Shown here piece after piece: positions 18,298 to 28,043 of a stretch of 64,000 nucleotides of DNA. The DNA is from Dysgonomonas sp. ZJ279 (lineage in GTDB: Bacteria; Bacteroidota; Bacteroidia; Bacteroidales; Dysgonomonadaceae): the NCBI RefSeq assembly GCF_011039205.1, contig NZ_JAAKEL010000002.1, positions 248,001-312,000 on the forward strand, read 5' to 3'. Under the pieces are notes generated by a model, which was given only the letters and a program-made list of their open reading frames with translations, was not told where the DNA came from and searched no databases. Position numbers and translations under genes: made by a program. How positions within the stretch are numbered: the first letter of the stretch is position 1; the number at the start of each line of letters is the position of its first letter.

Positions 18298-19431
18298 CTA
18301 TAACCTCTTAGATTGTGCTAAAATTCTGATGAAATATTGTTCATGGTCATCAACAAGTTTTTCCCAAGAATATCCACAACGAATTCTATTCAAGTTATTC
18401 TCTATGAAAGTAGCTCTATAGCTGCTATTGTTAATATCTATATTATTGAGAAGTTGGGTTACACTATTTTCATCTTCAAAATATAATGCATCTGTCTTCA
18501 AAACGCTTCTATTAAATATATTATCATGAGCTAATATAAAACAGTTTGAAGCCATAGCTTCTAATAATGAAGGGTTTGTTCCACCCACGCTATGTCCATG
18601 AAAATATACGGAAGAAAAATAACGGATAGAATTTATTTTTTTAAAATCATAAACTCCTCCTATGAATTTAATTTTAATTTGATCTTTATATTGCTCAACT
18701 AAGTATTTCCCATGAGGAGTATCAGTTTTGCCCACCACAATCAAAGGTTTATCAATAATGTTAGAATCTATATAACCTTTAATCACCATTTCTACATTAT
18801 TTTCTGGCTCAAGTCGAGCTATGACTAAACAATAAGAGTCAGCAATTAGATTAAACTCAGTGAGCAGACTCTCGTTATAATCATCATGAATATTTGCACC
18901 ATAAGCTAAAAATTCACTTTCTTTTCCATACTTTTCCTTGTAGTAATCTTGGATTCCCATATTATCGGCAATCAAGTAGTGGCTGTGCTTAACTGTTGTC
19001 TTCTCCTCCCAGAATAAAAATTTCTGCACCCATTTATTGAACTTGGTGCGCTTGTACTCTAGCCCATCCATATTAGTAGTGAATATAGGATATTTGATTT
19101 TCTTTACATTAAACCAAATATACGCAGGAACAATACTTGTATAACCAGCTTCGTAAATTATATCAAAGCTTTCTCTTTTCAGAGCATCTTTTAAAGAACT
19201 AAAATCATAGAAAAAACTGCCTATAGAACTCCCCATCCATTGCTCAGGGCTATAGATATGTTTTATACGAACTCCTTTGTAAGATGACTCCTTGTATGGA
19301 TGGAAGTGTGGAGAATAAATAACCACTTGATGACCTCTTTCAGCTAAACCTACAGATATATATTCTGCAAATTGTTCAAATCCCCCATAGTTATTAGGAA
19401 TACCACGTGTACTAATGAATGCTATTTTCAT
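18298..19431 (-). CDS. Glycosyltransferase family 4 with DUF1972 N-terminus (rhamnosyltransferase-like)
   Basis: A 377-residue GT-B enzyme of the surface-polysaccharide pathway, acting at the cytoplasmic face. The N-terminal pattern STRGIPNNYGGFEQFAEYIS is characteristic of DUF1972 enzymes such as WchF/Cps2T rhamnosyltransferases. The acceptor-side block runs to about residue 170. The donor half contains VIARLEPENN, KFIGGVYD, YFHGHSVGGTNPSLLEAMAS and a final helix. The exact sugar is not certain. It is the last gene of the cluster and lies 3 bp after the next glycosyltransferase. Confidence 0.85.
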   Translation of the reverse strand: MKIAFISTRGIPNNYGGFEQFAEYISVGLAERGHQVVIYSPHFHPYKESSYKGVRIKHIYSPEQWMGSSIGSFFYDFSSLKDALKRESFDIIYEAGYTSIVPAYIWFNVKKIKYPIFTTNMDGLEYKRTKFNKWVQKFLFWEEKTTVKHSHYLIADNMGIQDYYKEKYGKESEFLAYGANIHDDYNESLLTEFNLIADSYCLVIARLEPENNVEMVIKGYIDSNIIDKPLIVVGKTDTPHGKYLVEQYKDQIKIKFIGGVYDFKKINSIRYFSSVYFHGHSVGGTNPSLLEAMASNCFILAHDNIFNRSVLKTDALYFEDENSVTQLLNNIDINNSSYRATFIENNLNRIRCGYSWEKLVDDHEQYFIRILAQSKRL

Positions 19432-19434
19432 ATA

Positions 19435-20580
19435 TTAAAAAATGTGAGTCTGTATCATATGTTGGAATCTTTCATGAAAACTATTTTCGCTGAAATGTTG
19501 AGTAAATCTAATCTTCCCACATTCCCCCATTAACTTTATTTGGTCTGGATTTTCTACAAAGACCTTTATTTTATCACTTAGTGCCTCTGCATCACCTCTT
19601 GTTGTTACATAACCTGTAACACCATCTTCTATCATTTCGGGAATACCTCCAACTTGAGTTCCAATAACTGGTTTTGAAAAAAACATCCCTTCCAGTACAG
19701 TTGTAGGAAAAGGATCATCAAAAATAGATGGAACTAAAACTACATCCATCTTTTCGTAAATAGATTCAATGTCTTTAACAAAGGGGATTATTGTAACAAA
19801 TTCGACCAGACCTAGATCTTTTATCATCTTTTCTACGTCTGTTAACATATATTCTTGACCAACAACAGGACTACCGACAAGATAGAAATGTGTCTTTGCA
19901 ATAGTGTTCATGTCAAGTTTTGATACTGCGTCTAGGAGTAACCCTTGTCCTTTATTATCAGGCTTTATTCTTCCTATAAGACCAAAGTTAATTTTATCAA
20001 AATCGACTTCGAAATTACTCTCTCTTGCTTTATTGAGTTTAAAATTTATTCCATTCTGAACCAATTGTAGCTTGTATTCATACTTAGGAGCTGCCAATTT
20101 CATATTGTTCTTCACAGCATTTGAAACACAGATTAAAACATCAGATTTGCGTAAAGCAAATTTATTGATTATGCGGTGTAAAAGACTATTGTTCTTCAAT
20201 ATTTCATGAATATGTACCACCTTCTTCGCCTTCGAAAACAGGTAATACATCAATACAGACGTCACAGCTAATGTATTGATATAAATAACATCAGGTTTCA
20301 CTTCATCCATTCTTAGCTTGGAAGGAAATCTTAGAAAGGAATAAATAAAATTAAGTATTCCTGAAGGTTTCAAATTCTTCTTCGCAATAATAGGTAACTC
20401 TGGAATTATCTTGATTTCAACATCGGGTAATTCTTCATTTACTAATTTGCACAAGGGACCATCACAGGGTAATATCAGATACTTTTTATGTGAAGAGAAA
20501 CCTCGCATAACATAGATAAGAATCTTATCTGCACCATAGAGATCGGATGAAGGATGAAAGAAAAATATTGTTTTAGGCAT
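19435..20580 (-). CDS. Glycosyltransferase family 4
   Basis: A 381-residue GT-B fold enzyme. The N-terminal half (HPSSDLYGADKILIYVMRGF) is typical of capsule GT4 enzymes. The nucleotide-sugar half has FGLIGRIKPDNKGQGLLLDA, the E-x7-E type motif region VPSIFDDPFPTTVLEGMFF, and GVTGYVTTRGDAEAL. It would add one sugar to the lipid-linked repeat unit. Its start is 5 bp from the end of the acyltransferase gene. The donor and acceptor cannot be read from sequence. Confidence 0.87.
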   Translation of the reverse strand: MPKTIFFFHPSSDLYGADKILIYVMRGFSSHKKYLILPCDGPLCKLVNEELPDVEIKIIPELPIIAKKNLKPSGILNFIYSFLRFPSKLRMDEVKPDVIYINTLAVTSVLMYYLFSKAKKVVHIHEILKNNSLLHRIINKFALRKSDVLICVSNAVKNNMKLAAPKYEYKLQLVQNGINFKLNKARESNFEVDFDKINFGLIGRIKPDNKGQGLLLDAVSKLDMNTIAKTHFYLVGSPVVGQEYMLTDVEKMIKDLGLVEFVTIIPFVKDIESIYEKMDVVLVPSIFDDPFPTTVLEGMFFSKPVIGTQVGGIPEMIEDGVTGYVTTRGDAEALSDKIKVFVENPDQIKLMGECGKIRFTQHFSENSFHERFQHMIQTHIF

Positions 20581-20585
20581 ATTAA

Positions 20586-21293
20586 TTATTGTCTTAATTT
20601 AATAGTTTTTGCAGGGATTCCACCTATAATAGAATTATTTTCAAAAGTCCCTTTAACTACAGCTCCTGCTGCTACAATACAACCATCGCCTAAATATGTA
20701 CCATCTAGTATTGTCACTTTGGCTCCAATCCAACAATTTTTTCCAATAATAATTCCTTTATGATTTACACCTTGCAATCTTATGGGAATATCCAAAATTT
20801 CAAAATTGTGATTTTCAGGATGAAAACTTACATAATTCCCCATTATTGTATCGGATCCGATATATAGTCCTCCAGCACATCCATAATGCCCATGTGTCCC
20901 CAACCCAACATTATCTCCTACTACTAATCCTTTTCCCAAGGTCCTCAAACTCCCTGTACAATCAATAGTGGTATATCTACCAATTGATACATTTTTTCCT
21001 AATTTAATCCCTTCTTTTGATAATGCATCAATATAACAGTATCTATCTATCACCAAATTATTTCCAAACTGTAATAGTTTTTTGCATCTAATTTTACTAG
21101 TTGGATGGATCAGAATTCTGTTTTTTCTTAAGAAGTAGAGTTTTCCGTAGATTAATGCTACAGATTTTTGGAAAAAAAAAGAGAGCAAATATGATAAAGG
21201 AATTTGCTTATCTAATCTAAATTCTTCACCTTTAATCCGACTTACAAGATTGTCAATTTGGGTTCTTAAAAAAAAATCGTCTTTTTTATTCAT
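20586..21293 (-). CDS. Left-handed beta-helix O-acyltransferase
   Basis: A 235-residue hexapeptide-repeat enzyme, probably an O-acetyltransferase decorating the polysaccharide. Imperfect [LIV]-G-x4 repeats run from about residue 60 to 225 (KNVSIGRYTTIDC, GDNVGLGTHGHYG, IIIGKNCWIGAKVTILDGTY, GDGCIVAAGAVVKG) and end GGIPAKTIK. FHPENHNF supplies the His residues expected at the active site. The first 55 residues are basic and helical. Its start overlaps the stop of the upstream GT2 gene by 4 nt (ATGA). Confidence 0.87.
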   Translation of the reverse strand: MNKKDDFFLRTQIDNLVSRIKGEEFRLDKQIPLSYLLSFFFQKSVALIYGKLYFLRKNRILIHPTSKIRCKKLLQFGNNLVIDRYCYIDALSKEGIKLGKNVSIGRYTTIDCTGSLRTLGKGLVVGDNVGLGTHGHYGCAGGLYIGSDTIMGNYVSFHPENHNFEILDIPIRLQGVNHKGIIIGKNCWIGAKVTILDGTYLGDGCIVAAGAVVKGTFENNSIIGGIPAKTIKLRQ

Positions 21294-22282
21294 AGTCTTT
21301 TTTTTAAACGTATAAGGAGAAAGGCAAAGTCAAAGTTAATATTTATAATCCAAGACATAATTTTATATTTCACTGGAAGTCTTTTAATGTAGAGCTTATT
21401 GGATTTAACTAACAACTTTAATGTTTTTTTTAAATGGCTTGTTTTACTTGAATATATTTCAGACAATGTATTAATTGTCATAATAATATTCAAACTTATA
21501 AATTCATTAAACCAATTTAATAAATTTATATTGTCAATGTTTTTTTTTGTGTAAACCAACTGTTCTATAATATAAATATAGTCTCCTAGCCTCTTTTTGA
21601 TTTTATTATTATCTCTCATAATAGAATCAGGGGTTTGGACATAATTGTAAAAAGGAAAGCATAACATTGATATTCTCTCCGCCAATATCAAAATTTTCGG
21701 TATTCCTTCAGCATCTTCCATATAAACATTCTCCTTAAAATTAAACGCATGTTTCAAAAGGAACTCTCTTTTAAAAACAAATAGAACGGCATAACAGATG
21801 AAAGCGTAATATTGAGAAAAAAATGTTTCTGCATCTACAACCTGTGGTGCATATACGACCATCATTTCTTCCTTTATTTTCTGAATAGGATTACCTTCTG
21901 TATCTACCTTTGTAAAATCAGCATAAAGCACATCTGGATATTGATCTTTCACTATTTTATCTAGTAAAATAGATAATGAATTTGGCTCTAGGTAATCATC
22001 ACTATCCACAAACATAACATACTCACCAGAGGCATTCCTCAACCCAGTATTTCTAGCACCTCCTAGTCCTTTATTCCCTTGATTTATTAATGATACATTA
22101 CTGTTTTCAAGTGCCATATCTGATACAATATCCTGGGTTCTATCAGTTGAGCCATCATTCACCACAATTATCTCATAGTCGGTTAAATCCTGGCATAATA
22201 AGCTAGAAATACATTTCTCTATATATTTCTCCGCATTGTAGGCTGGTACAACAATCGTTAGTCTTTTGTCTTTATTATTCAT
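21290..22282 (-). CDS. Glycosyltransferase family 2
   Basis: A 330-residue GT-A enzyme. The opening VVPAYNAEKYIEKCISSLL is followed by EIIVVNDGSTDRT for nucleotide binding and MFVDSDDYLEP as the DxD metal site. Conserved GGARNTGL lies between them. The C-terminal 100 residues are basic and helical (KTLKLLVKSNKLYIKRLP). It would transfer one hexose or HexNAc in repeat-unit assembly. It lies 13 bp downstream of the pyruvyl transferase gene, in the same transcript. Confidence 0.88.
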   Translation of the reverse strand: MNNKDKRLTIVVPAYNAEKYIEKCISSLLCQDLTDYEIIVVNDGSTDRTQDIVSDMALENSNVSLINQGNKGLGGARNTGLRNASGEYVMFVDSDDYLEPNSLSILLDKIVKDQYPDVLYADFTKVDTEGNPIQKIKEEMMVVYAPQVVDAETFFSQYYAFICYAVLFVFKREFLLKHAFNFKENVYMEDAEGIPKILILAERISMLCFPFYNYVQTPDSIMRDNNKIKKRLGDYIYIIEQLVYTKKNIDNINLLNWFNEFISLNIIMTINTLSEIYSSKTSHLKKTLKLLVKSNKLYIKRLPVKYKIMSWIININFDFAFLLIRLKKRL

Positions 22283-22295
22283 AGTAATGATGCCC

Positions 22296-23438
22296 TTATT
22301 TTCGGTCAGAATCAGTAAGAGATTTTAATAGAAAATCCGATGATTGCTCCCTTAAAAGATCCATATTCTTTTGAATCACAGTGTAGTCCATACTCATATC
22401 AGAAAAGCTAGGGAAAGGTGAATTCTTAACTAATGCTCTATCCTCTGCTCCCACTAGTTTCAATATATTAAACATTCTATTATCTCCAGTATTTTCGTCA
22501 TTCAATACTGCATAAAATGGTTTCGAATAATTGAGTGAAAAAGCAATGCCATGAAAGGATGTTGTAACAACAAAGGTTGCATCTCTAAATAACTTCAAGA
22601 AGTCATAAGGACCAGCATCTCTGATCCGAAGTATATGTTTAGCTCCTACTAGCTGTGTTTCGACCATATCAAGAACGACTACCTCCATATTCATTTCTAT
22701 TTGTATAGCCTTTATTAGGTTCGTCACATATGGATATGGATTATATGCATAGTCTAAGACATAAACTAAAATATATGATTTAGGAAGAGGTAATTCCGAT
22801 TTATTTGCCAAAATATTCCAATCTTGACTTTTCAACAAAAATGTAGGATCGAGCACGAGTTGTCCATCTAGTCCCATTGCATTCTTTAATATTTGAACGC
22901 CTTCCTTCTCGCGAACGGATAAATGATTATATTGAGCTAAATATTTTTTATATAGTTCTTTATATTTATCATCTACCGAAGATGATGCAAAACTTGATGC
23001 ATACGATATTTTCATTTGCTCTTCTGGAGCAAATGAGAGAAGAAACGAAGTATCATCCCCTATATATTTTGTATTCCATACTTGATCGCTCCCTGTGATA
23101 TAAACATCATATTGAGGGGGATTTTCATGAATCGATTTTTTTGAGTTATACTGCTCTGGCGATAGTTTGAAATGTGTCTCATAGAAATTTTCAAATCTCT
23201 TCGATTTGCGTTTCCGAGGATTTCCAAGAACTATTTCTAAGATTTTATTCTTCAATTTAGACAACAAAGAAGATTGTTTGTGAAACTGCTTATTATACTC
23301 ATTAGGATACAAATAGTCTATTAGATCATTATCAAATCCATGAGTTTCCAGATACTTTTGAAGTGCATATGCCTGAAAAACAGAACCATAATTGAGCACT
23401 TTATGCATTGTTATTATGCCTATTGTCTTTTTATTCAT
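22296..23438 (-). CDS. Polysaccharide pyruvyl transferase family protein
   Basis: A 380-residue member of the polysaccharide pyruvyl transferase family. It starts IGIITMHKVLNYGSVFQAYA and contains VYITGSDQVWNTKY, ISYASSFASSSV, VREKEGVQIL, LDPTFLL and the C-terminal TTSFHGIAFSLNYSKPFYAV. Members add pyruvate ketals to surface sugars using PEP, or act on related sugar phosphates. Its start overlaps the stop of the ferredoxin-type gene by 4 nt. A second family member lies at 26883-28037, so two different pyruvyl modifications are possible. Confidence 0.88.
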   Translation of the reverse strand: MNKKTIGIITMHKVLNYGSVFQAYALQKYLETHGFDNDLIDYLYPNEYNKQFHKQSSLLSKLKNKILEIVLGNPRKRKSKRFENFYETHFKLSPEQYNSKKSIHENPPQYDVYITGSDQVWNTKYIGDDTSFLLSFAPEEQMKISYASSFASSSVDDKYKELYKKYLAQYNHLSVREKEGVQILKNAMGLDGQLVLDPTFLLKSQDWNILANKSELPLPKSYILVYVLDYAYNPYPYVTNLIKAIQIEMNMEVVVLDMVETQLVGAKHILRIRDAGPYDFLKLFRDATFVVTTSFHGIAFSLNYSKPFYAVLNDENTGDNRMFNILKLVGAEDRALVKNSPFPSFSDMSMDYTVIQKNMDLLREQSSDFLLKSLTDSDRK

Positions 23439-24604
23439 TTTTTTAGTGTCTTTATTATCTTTTGAGGAAAATGTACAAATCGATCAACCCACACAGCGGA
23501 TGATACAATTTGGGGTAGTGTCTTTTTACTCTTTAGTAATTTATTTAAGTGATTATAAAGTATTTTTCCAGGTCTAGGTGACTTACTCATTTGCCCTTCT
23601 GCTACTATTTCCACAGGATGAGCTATAAATACACAATTACGATTTAATTCTGAAATTAAACTCTCTCCTTTTTCGGTAAAAACAACAACTGAGCTAACTC
23701 CGTCATTATTGTTTGAATAGGTTTTACCCCAAAAGTCCCCTATACGAATATCGGCAGATGAATTGGCTAGTTTATACTTACAATGATCATAACATGCCTT
23801 TCCCAAACAAGCATTCCCTAAAAATAATTTATAGAATAAATCATTCTTTGATAAACGAGAATAAAATATTGGAGTATCGTCTTCCAAAAGGCTTGTTTTA
23901 TGTTTGTCATACATTGATACGACCCACGAATCATGCCAACCATGTTTTTTGTCTCTCCAAGAAATAACACCAGCTCCCTTTGATTCAGCTTGACTAAATT
24001 TTAGGTATTTATCCCATAAGTTCATAGAAGGAACGCCATGGCAAAAGAAGTCTAACAGGACAAAATTATTCTCACACTTCAATCGTTTTATATACCTTCT
24101 CATCGAATCTATTTGGCATGGCGTTCCCGTAATAAAAAAACGATCCTTTCTATTAATTTCCTTAAATCCATCACATGTATAGCTAGGGATATATTTAGAT
24201 CCTATACTAGGGATAAACTCCTCCACTGTTTGAGCCATGTAATGTTCTGCACGATCTAATTCCCTATTGTACCTTACGCCACACGCCTTATATCCATTTT
24301 CAATCAAATAGCGTCCTATTTCGAATCCAATACCTCCAGATGAACATTTTGAATGTATCTTATTGTCCAAGCTCCAGCCACCAAATCCTTTTAGTGTGTA
24401 TTTTTCATCATTTGTTTCTACATCTGAATCCGAATAGGCACAAACATCTAAACAAAGCCCACAATCTGTACATTTATCCATTAACTCAATAGTAGGTGCA
24501 TAAAACCCATCTGAGTTCAGTTTGATAGATATTATATTCCTAGGACAAATCGTAGAGCAGACTCCACATCCATAGCAGTCTTTTATATGTGATATATTAT
24601 TCAT
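23435..24604 (-). CDS. Ferredoxin-domain protein with F420 hydrogenase/dehydrogenase beta-like C-terminus
   Basis: A protein of about 389 residues with two N-terminal 4Fe-4S motifs (CYGCGVCSTICP and CTDCGLCLDVC), then a catalytic domain (CSSGGIGFEIGRYLI, FITGTPCQIDSMRRYI, ISWRDKKHGW, CYDHCKYKLANSSADIRIGD). In polysaccharide clusters these proteins regularly accompany pyruvyl transferases. A redox role on a sugar is likely, but the substrate is unknown. An ATG 30 nt further upstream (24634) is also open. I prefer 24604 because it overlaps the stop of the polymerase gene as ATGA and starts nine residues before the first Cys. Confidence 0.85.
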   Translation of the reverse strand: MNNISHIKDCYGCGVCSTICPRNIISIKLNSDGFYAPTIELMDKCTDCGLCLDVCAYSDSDVETNDEKYTLKGFGGWSLDNKIHSKCSSGGIGFEIGRYLIENGYKACGVRYNRELDRAEHYMAQTVEEFIPSIGSKYIPSYTCDGFKEINRKDRFFITGTPCQIDSMRRYIKRLKCENNFVLLDFFCHGVPSMNLWDKYLKFSQAESKGAGVISWRDKKHGWHDSWVVSMYDKHKTSLLEDDTPIFYSRLSKNDLFYKLFLGNACLGKACYDHCKYKLANSSADIRIGDFWGKTYSNNNDGVSSVVVFTEKGESLISELNRNCVFIAHPVEIVAEGQMSKSPRPGKILYNHLNKLLKSKKTLPQIVSSAVWVDRFVHFPQKIIKTLKK

Positions 24605-25824
24605 CGCGGCGTTAATAGTTTGTTTTTCTTCCATATAAAATCTCCATATAAATAGCCATAGGGTATACTAAACCATACAGTACCAACAGTCATAGTTGTA
24701 CCAGTGTAGAAATTAGACAAAAGGAACATAAAATAAAAGTACATGAAGATCCAAGCATGTTCATATTTCTTTTTCTTAGATATAATAGCCACCTTAATCA
24801 TGGCGATATGCATTGATATAAATATAATAATACCCAAAAGTCCATAATCGAAAAAAATTTCTACCCAATCAGAGTGAGCATGCACAAAAACACCAATGAG
24901 CTTTTCAATATAATTTTGTGCTTCATAAAAACCAAATCCAAAGAAATTCAAACTTAAATCAGCTTCGCTCTGCAAGCCAAATAAATATGTCCAAAACTCA
25001 AACCGATAGGATGAAACATCTGAGTCTGAAGTATCAAAGCGGGCAAACAGAGTGTTAAAAAAATCAGGCATAACAAAGTAAGCCCCAATAACTCCTACTA
25101 TGACAATCCAAATTGCAGCAATCCTTTTTATTACAGAAAACTTACTATTCAAAAGTAATGTTAAGAAACCGGCAAAAGCTGCTGCTACAAGTGGCCCTCT
25201 TTTCGCAGTAGACAAAATAACCAAAAAGGAAATAGCAAATATTAATACTCTAAATCGATACTTCGTTACCAACAGTAATGCAGACAACCACAAAATTAAA
25301 TATGGATTTCTATTAATTAACTCTTGTGCGATTTCTATTGGCATTCCCTTTTCAGGATAAAGAGCTCTTAGGTATAGTGATCGTAGACAAACAAAAAGCA
25401 GTGTTATTAAAGCAATTTTAACTATAAACTGGAAGTTTTCGTTTCTTATATTCTGTTGATTTGAGTAGTATCCCCACTTTATGCAAGTATAGCCCACAAT
25501 AGCCCACATGAAGACAGCTACAATAATTGAAAAAAAGCCAGGGAAGACACCTTTAAATATAAACATATAGAGAACATAAATTACATTCATTGAAACCCAA
25601 AGGGCAAATGCTTTTCCGATAGTATTCTCATTCGGAGCTTTTCTTCTTATAAAATTATATAAAAACATAAGTGATCCTGTTACGAAAAAAATAAAGTTGA
25701 AAATTTTGGTCGGTTCATTTCTTTCCGCCACAAATAAAGGAAAAAAAGACTCTATCACAATCCATAACATAGAAAAGATGACCATCAACTTGTATGTCGA
25801 ATTCTCAATATTTTTTATATACAT
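24601..25824 (-). CDS. wzy: O-antigen ligase/polymerase family membrane protein (Wzy-like)
   Basis: A 407-residue protein with about ten to eleven membrane helices and a large loop before the last helices. The loop carries VHAHSDWVEIFFDYGLLGI, the signature of the Wzy_C/O-antigen ligase superfamily (His and Glu in a periplasmic loop). It would polymerise repeat units on undecaprenyl diphosphate in the periplasm, consistent with a flippase in the same cluster. It could in principle be a ligase, but the setting favours a polymerase. It overlaps the upstream GT2 gene by 10 nt. Confidence 0.82.
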   Translation of the reverse strand: MYIKNIENSTYKLMVIFSMLWIVIESFFPLFVAERNEPTKIFNFIFFVTGSLMFLYNFIRRKAPNENTIGKAFALWVSMNVIYVLYMFIFKGVFPGFFSIIVAVFMWAIVGYTCIKWGYYSNQQNIRNENFQFIVKIALITLLFVCLRSLYLRALYPEKGMPIEIAQELINRNPYLILWLSALLLVTKYRFRVLIFAISFLVILSTAKRGPLVAAAFAGFLTLLLNSKFSVIKRIAAIWIVIVGVIGAYFVMPDFFNTLFARFDTSDSDVSSYRFEFWTYLFGLQSEADLSLNFFGFGFYEAQNYIEKLIGVFVHAHSDWVEIFFDYGLLGIIIFISMHIAMIKVAIISKKKKYEHAWIFMYFYFMFLLSNFYTGTTMTVGTVWFSIPYGYLYGDFIWKKNKLLTPR

Positions 25825-26684
25825 CTATTCTTTTTCATTAGTAACACTCTAAAATAAATTATTAATCTCTTTAGGAACATATCATTTCCTTTTATGTTTC
25901 TGAGGCAAGTTAAAGCTTCATCACGCTCTCCACTCTTGTAAGCCTTTAGAGATAACATCAATAACATGGATGTCGTATACTTCATTAATGCGGCCTTATT
26001 TTCATAAGAATAATCATACCACTCAGTATATGGGAATGACTCTTTTATTGAGCTAAATGAGAGATTTGCGCCATTCTCGGTTTCTAAGTTATAAACAACC
26101 TTCGGCACGTTACAATATGCTATTTTATTATTACAGGCTAATCTAAGCCAGCAATCTATATCCTCACCTCGTTTTACACCATCTCTGAATCCTCCGACTT
26201 CGACCAAAGAAGTTTTAAATGCACAAATCCCACTAGTCTGAAATGCACTTGCTGATGAACAATAATCATTTATCATAAAATAATCTTCGTCCCTATTATT
26301 ACATTTATTGACCGTTTGACCATCATTACTTAATACAGTTTGTGCTGTCGCGAAGATTTGACAATTAGGGAACTTTAGAATAGTATTATAGACAGATTGA
26401 AGGTAATCCTCTTCCCAATAGTCATCTGCATCAAGAAATGCAATATACTTTCCTTGCGCCTTCTCTATACCAAAATTACGAGCACTCGACACTCCCCCAT
26501 TTTCTTTGGAGTATACTTTTATTCGATCATCTTGGAAATTACTTAAAACACTCAAACTATTGTCAGTTGAACCATCATCTACAATTACAACTTCATAGTC
26601 TGTAAAGGTTTGACCTAGTACACTAGATATAGTTTTTTTTATATAATTCTCCTTGTTGTAGAGAGGTATTATTATACTAAACAT
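25815..26684 (-). CDS. Glycosyltransferase family 2
   Basis: A 289-residue GT-A enzyme. It opens MFSIIIPLYNKENYIKKTIS, with nucleotide site VVIVDDGSTDNS, GVSSARNFGIEKAQGKYIAF and metal site FLDADDYWEEDY. The acceptor part includes GGFRDGVKRGEDIDCWLRLA, where the ED region is the likely catalytic base. The C-terminal 70 residues are helical. It is the first gene of a sub-operon with the polymerase. A gap of 198 bp separates it from the pyruvyl transferase upstream. Confidence 0.88.
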   Translation of the reverse strand: MFSIIIPLYNKENYIKKTISSVLGQTFTDYEVVIVDDGSTDNSLSVLSNFQDDRIKVYSKENGGVSSARNFGIEKAQGKYIAFLDADDYWEEDYLQSVYNTILKFPNCQIFATAQTVLSNDGQTVNKCNNRDEDYFMINDYCSSASAFQTSGICAFKTSLVEVGGFRDGVKRGEDIDCWLRLACNNKIAYCNVPKVVYNLETENGANLSFSSIKESFPYTEWYDYSYENKAALMKYTTSMLLMLSLKAYKSGERDEALTCLRNIKGNDMFLKRLIIYFRVLLMKKNRCI

Positions 26685-26882
26685 TCTTTTTTCACTGAAT
26701 TTATATTGATTACTATCTTTATCAGCGCTTAAAAAACAAGCCTTAAAATTTCTAAAATCTACTAAACATACAAATATCAGTGAATATTACCAAAATACCG
26801 AAGATCTAAAGCAATAATATTAGAGATCTTGAATATTAATATTGTTTATATCTATAAAACATCAGTAGTATACTACTTAAAA
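26685..26882 (-). other. Gap inside the polysaccharide cluster with short palindrome
   Basis: About 200 bp of AT-rich DNA without a gene. A perfect 14-bp palindrome AGTAGTATACTACT lies at 26864-26877, just after the stop of the upstream pyruvyl transferase gene. It is a possible weak terminator or attenuation site. No clear promoter is seen for the downstream GT2 gene. Confidence 0.4.
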
Positions 26883-28037
26883 TCAGCGCCCTAACGATTC
26901 CGACAAGAATTTTTCAGATTGCTCTTTATATTTTTTCAATAAAATATTTATTCCATCCCAGTTGATCGATGACTCCAAAATGGCATCAGTAACGTCTTTA
27001 CTTGATGTCACCAAGCGATCTTCAAGCCCATATCGTTTCAGAAGCGAATAAAAACGTGCCATACCTCGTTTTTTGTTTCCATACACAACAAAAGGCTTAT
27101 TAAAGAGAATAGAATATACACAGGCATGAAAAGAGTCTGTGATTACAAACTCGGCATCTCTAAAGCCCTCTAGCCAGTGTTCTATTGATGGTGCAATACG
27201 TTCTTCTGCTGGAAGAGACTCATTTTCAACATTTGTATTATTGATTGAAAAAGTCTTATATTCAAAATACGTAGAAACCCGGTTTACTACCTTTTGTCTG
27301 TCTTCTGACATATCTAATAAATATGTCAATAAGCCTTTGTTTTGTGGCTTAGTCGAATTTTTGCTATTTATCAATGTTGTATAGTCTGAAACCTCTAATA
27401 GCATTGTTGGATCAAGCACCCAAGTTGCATCTACATTAAAATGGTTCTTACACATATGTACACCTTCTTCTTCTCTCACTGATATACTTGTAAATTTTTG
27501 AATCAAAGATTTACATTGTTGAGTCTCTGCATCTGAATATGTCCAATTCTCCGAACCAAAAGATGCTGCATAGGAAATTCGTTTCCCTTTGAAATCATCT
27601 CCCAAAAAGTCGAAAAAATAGTTTTGAATTTTAGGCGTATAATTCGGTCTCCAAACTTGATCACTGCCAACAATATATGCATCGAAACCATCTTTCGCTG
27701 TAGCTGCCAATGCTTGTGTATTACCAAGGGGTTTTGTGCTAGGGGCTATATGTTTTTGAATAAATGGTTGAATATTTTTACTTACAATGGGGTATTCCTT
27801 GGCTCTCTTATTTTCTATAAACAGCACTGTACCTTTCTTCCCTAAGGCATATTTTAGAATCATTCGTTTTCCAATAGCCAAAGGATACCTCCATTTTGGC
27901 ATTTCATTCATTCGTCTGTCAATCAACCATACATCATGCCCCATTCTTTTTAAAACAGTCATTAACGCATAAGCTTGCAGAACGCCACCATAGTTTGTGT
28001 GTAATGGAAGTGTTAGAATTCCTATTTTCATTATCAT
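26883..28037 (-). CDS. Polysaccharide pyruvyl transferase family protein (second copy)
   Basis: A 384-residue family member. It shows IGILTLPLHTNYGGVLQAYA, VWLIDRRM, AYIVGSDQVWRPNY, ISYAASFGSENWTYSD, SVREEEGVHMC, LDPTMLL and FVITDSFHACVYSILFNKPF. It aligns along its length with the protein at 22296-23438 but is clearly diverged, so it is not a recent duplicate. It lies 6 bp after the nitroreductase gene, so the two are co-transcribed. It would add a pyruvate ketal or a related group to a sugar of the polymer; the exact acceptor is unknown. Confidence 0.87.
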   Translation of the reverse strand: MIMKIGILTLPLHTNYGGVLQAYALMTVLKRMGHDVWLIDRRMNEMPKWRYPLAIGKRMILKYALGKKGTVLFIENKRAKEYPIVSKNIQPFIQKHIAPSTKPLGNTQALAATAKDGFDAYIVGSDQVWRPNYTPKIQNYFFDFLGDDFKGKRISYAASFGSENWTYSDAETQQCKSLIQKFTSISVREEEGVHMCKNHFNVDATWVLDPTMLLEVSDYTTLINSKNSTKPQNKGLLTYLLDMSEDRQKVVNRVSTYFEYKTFSINNTNVENESLPAEERIAPSIEHWLEGFRDAEFVITDSFHACVYSILFNKPFVVYGNKKRGMARFYSLLKRYGLEDRLVTSSKDVTDAILESSINWDGINILLKKYKEQSEKFLSESLGR

Positions 28038-28043
28038 AGATTC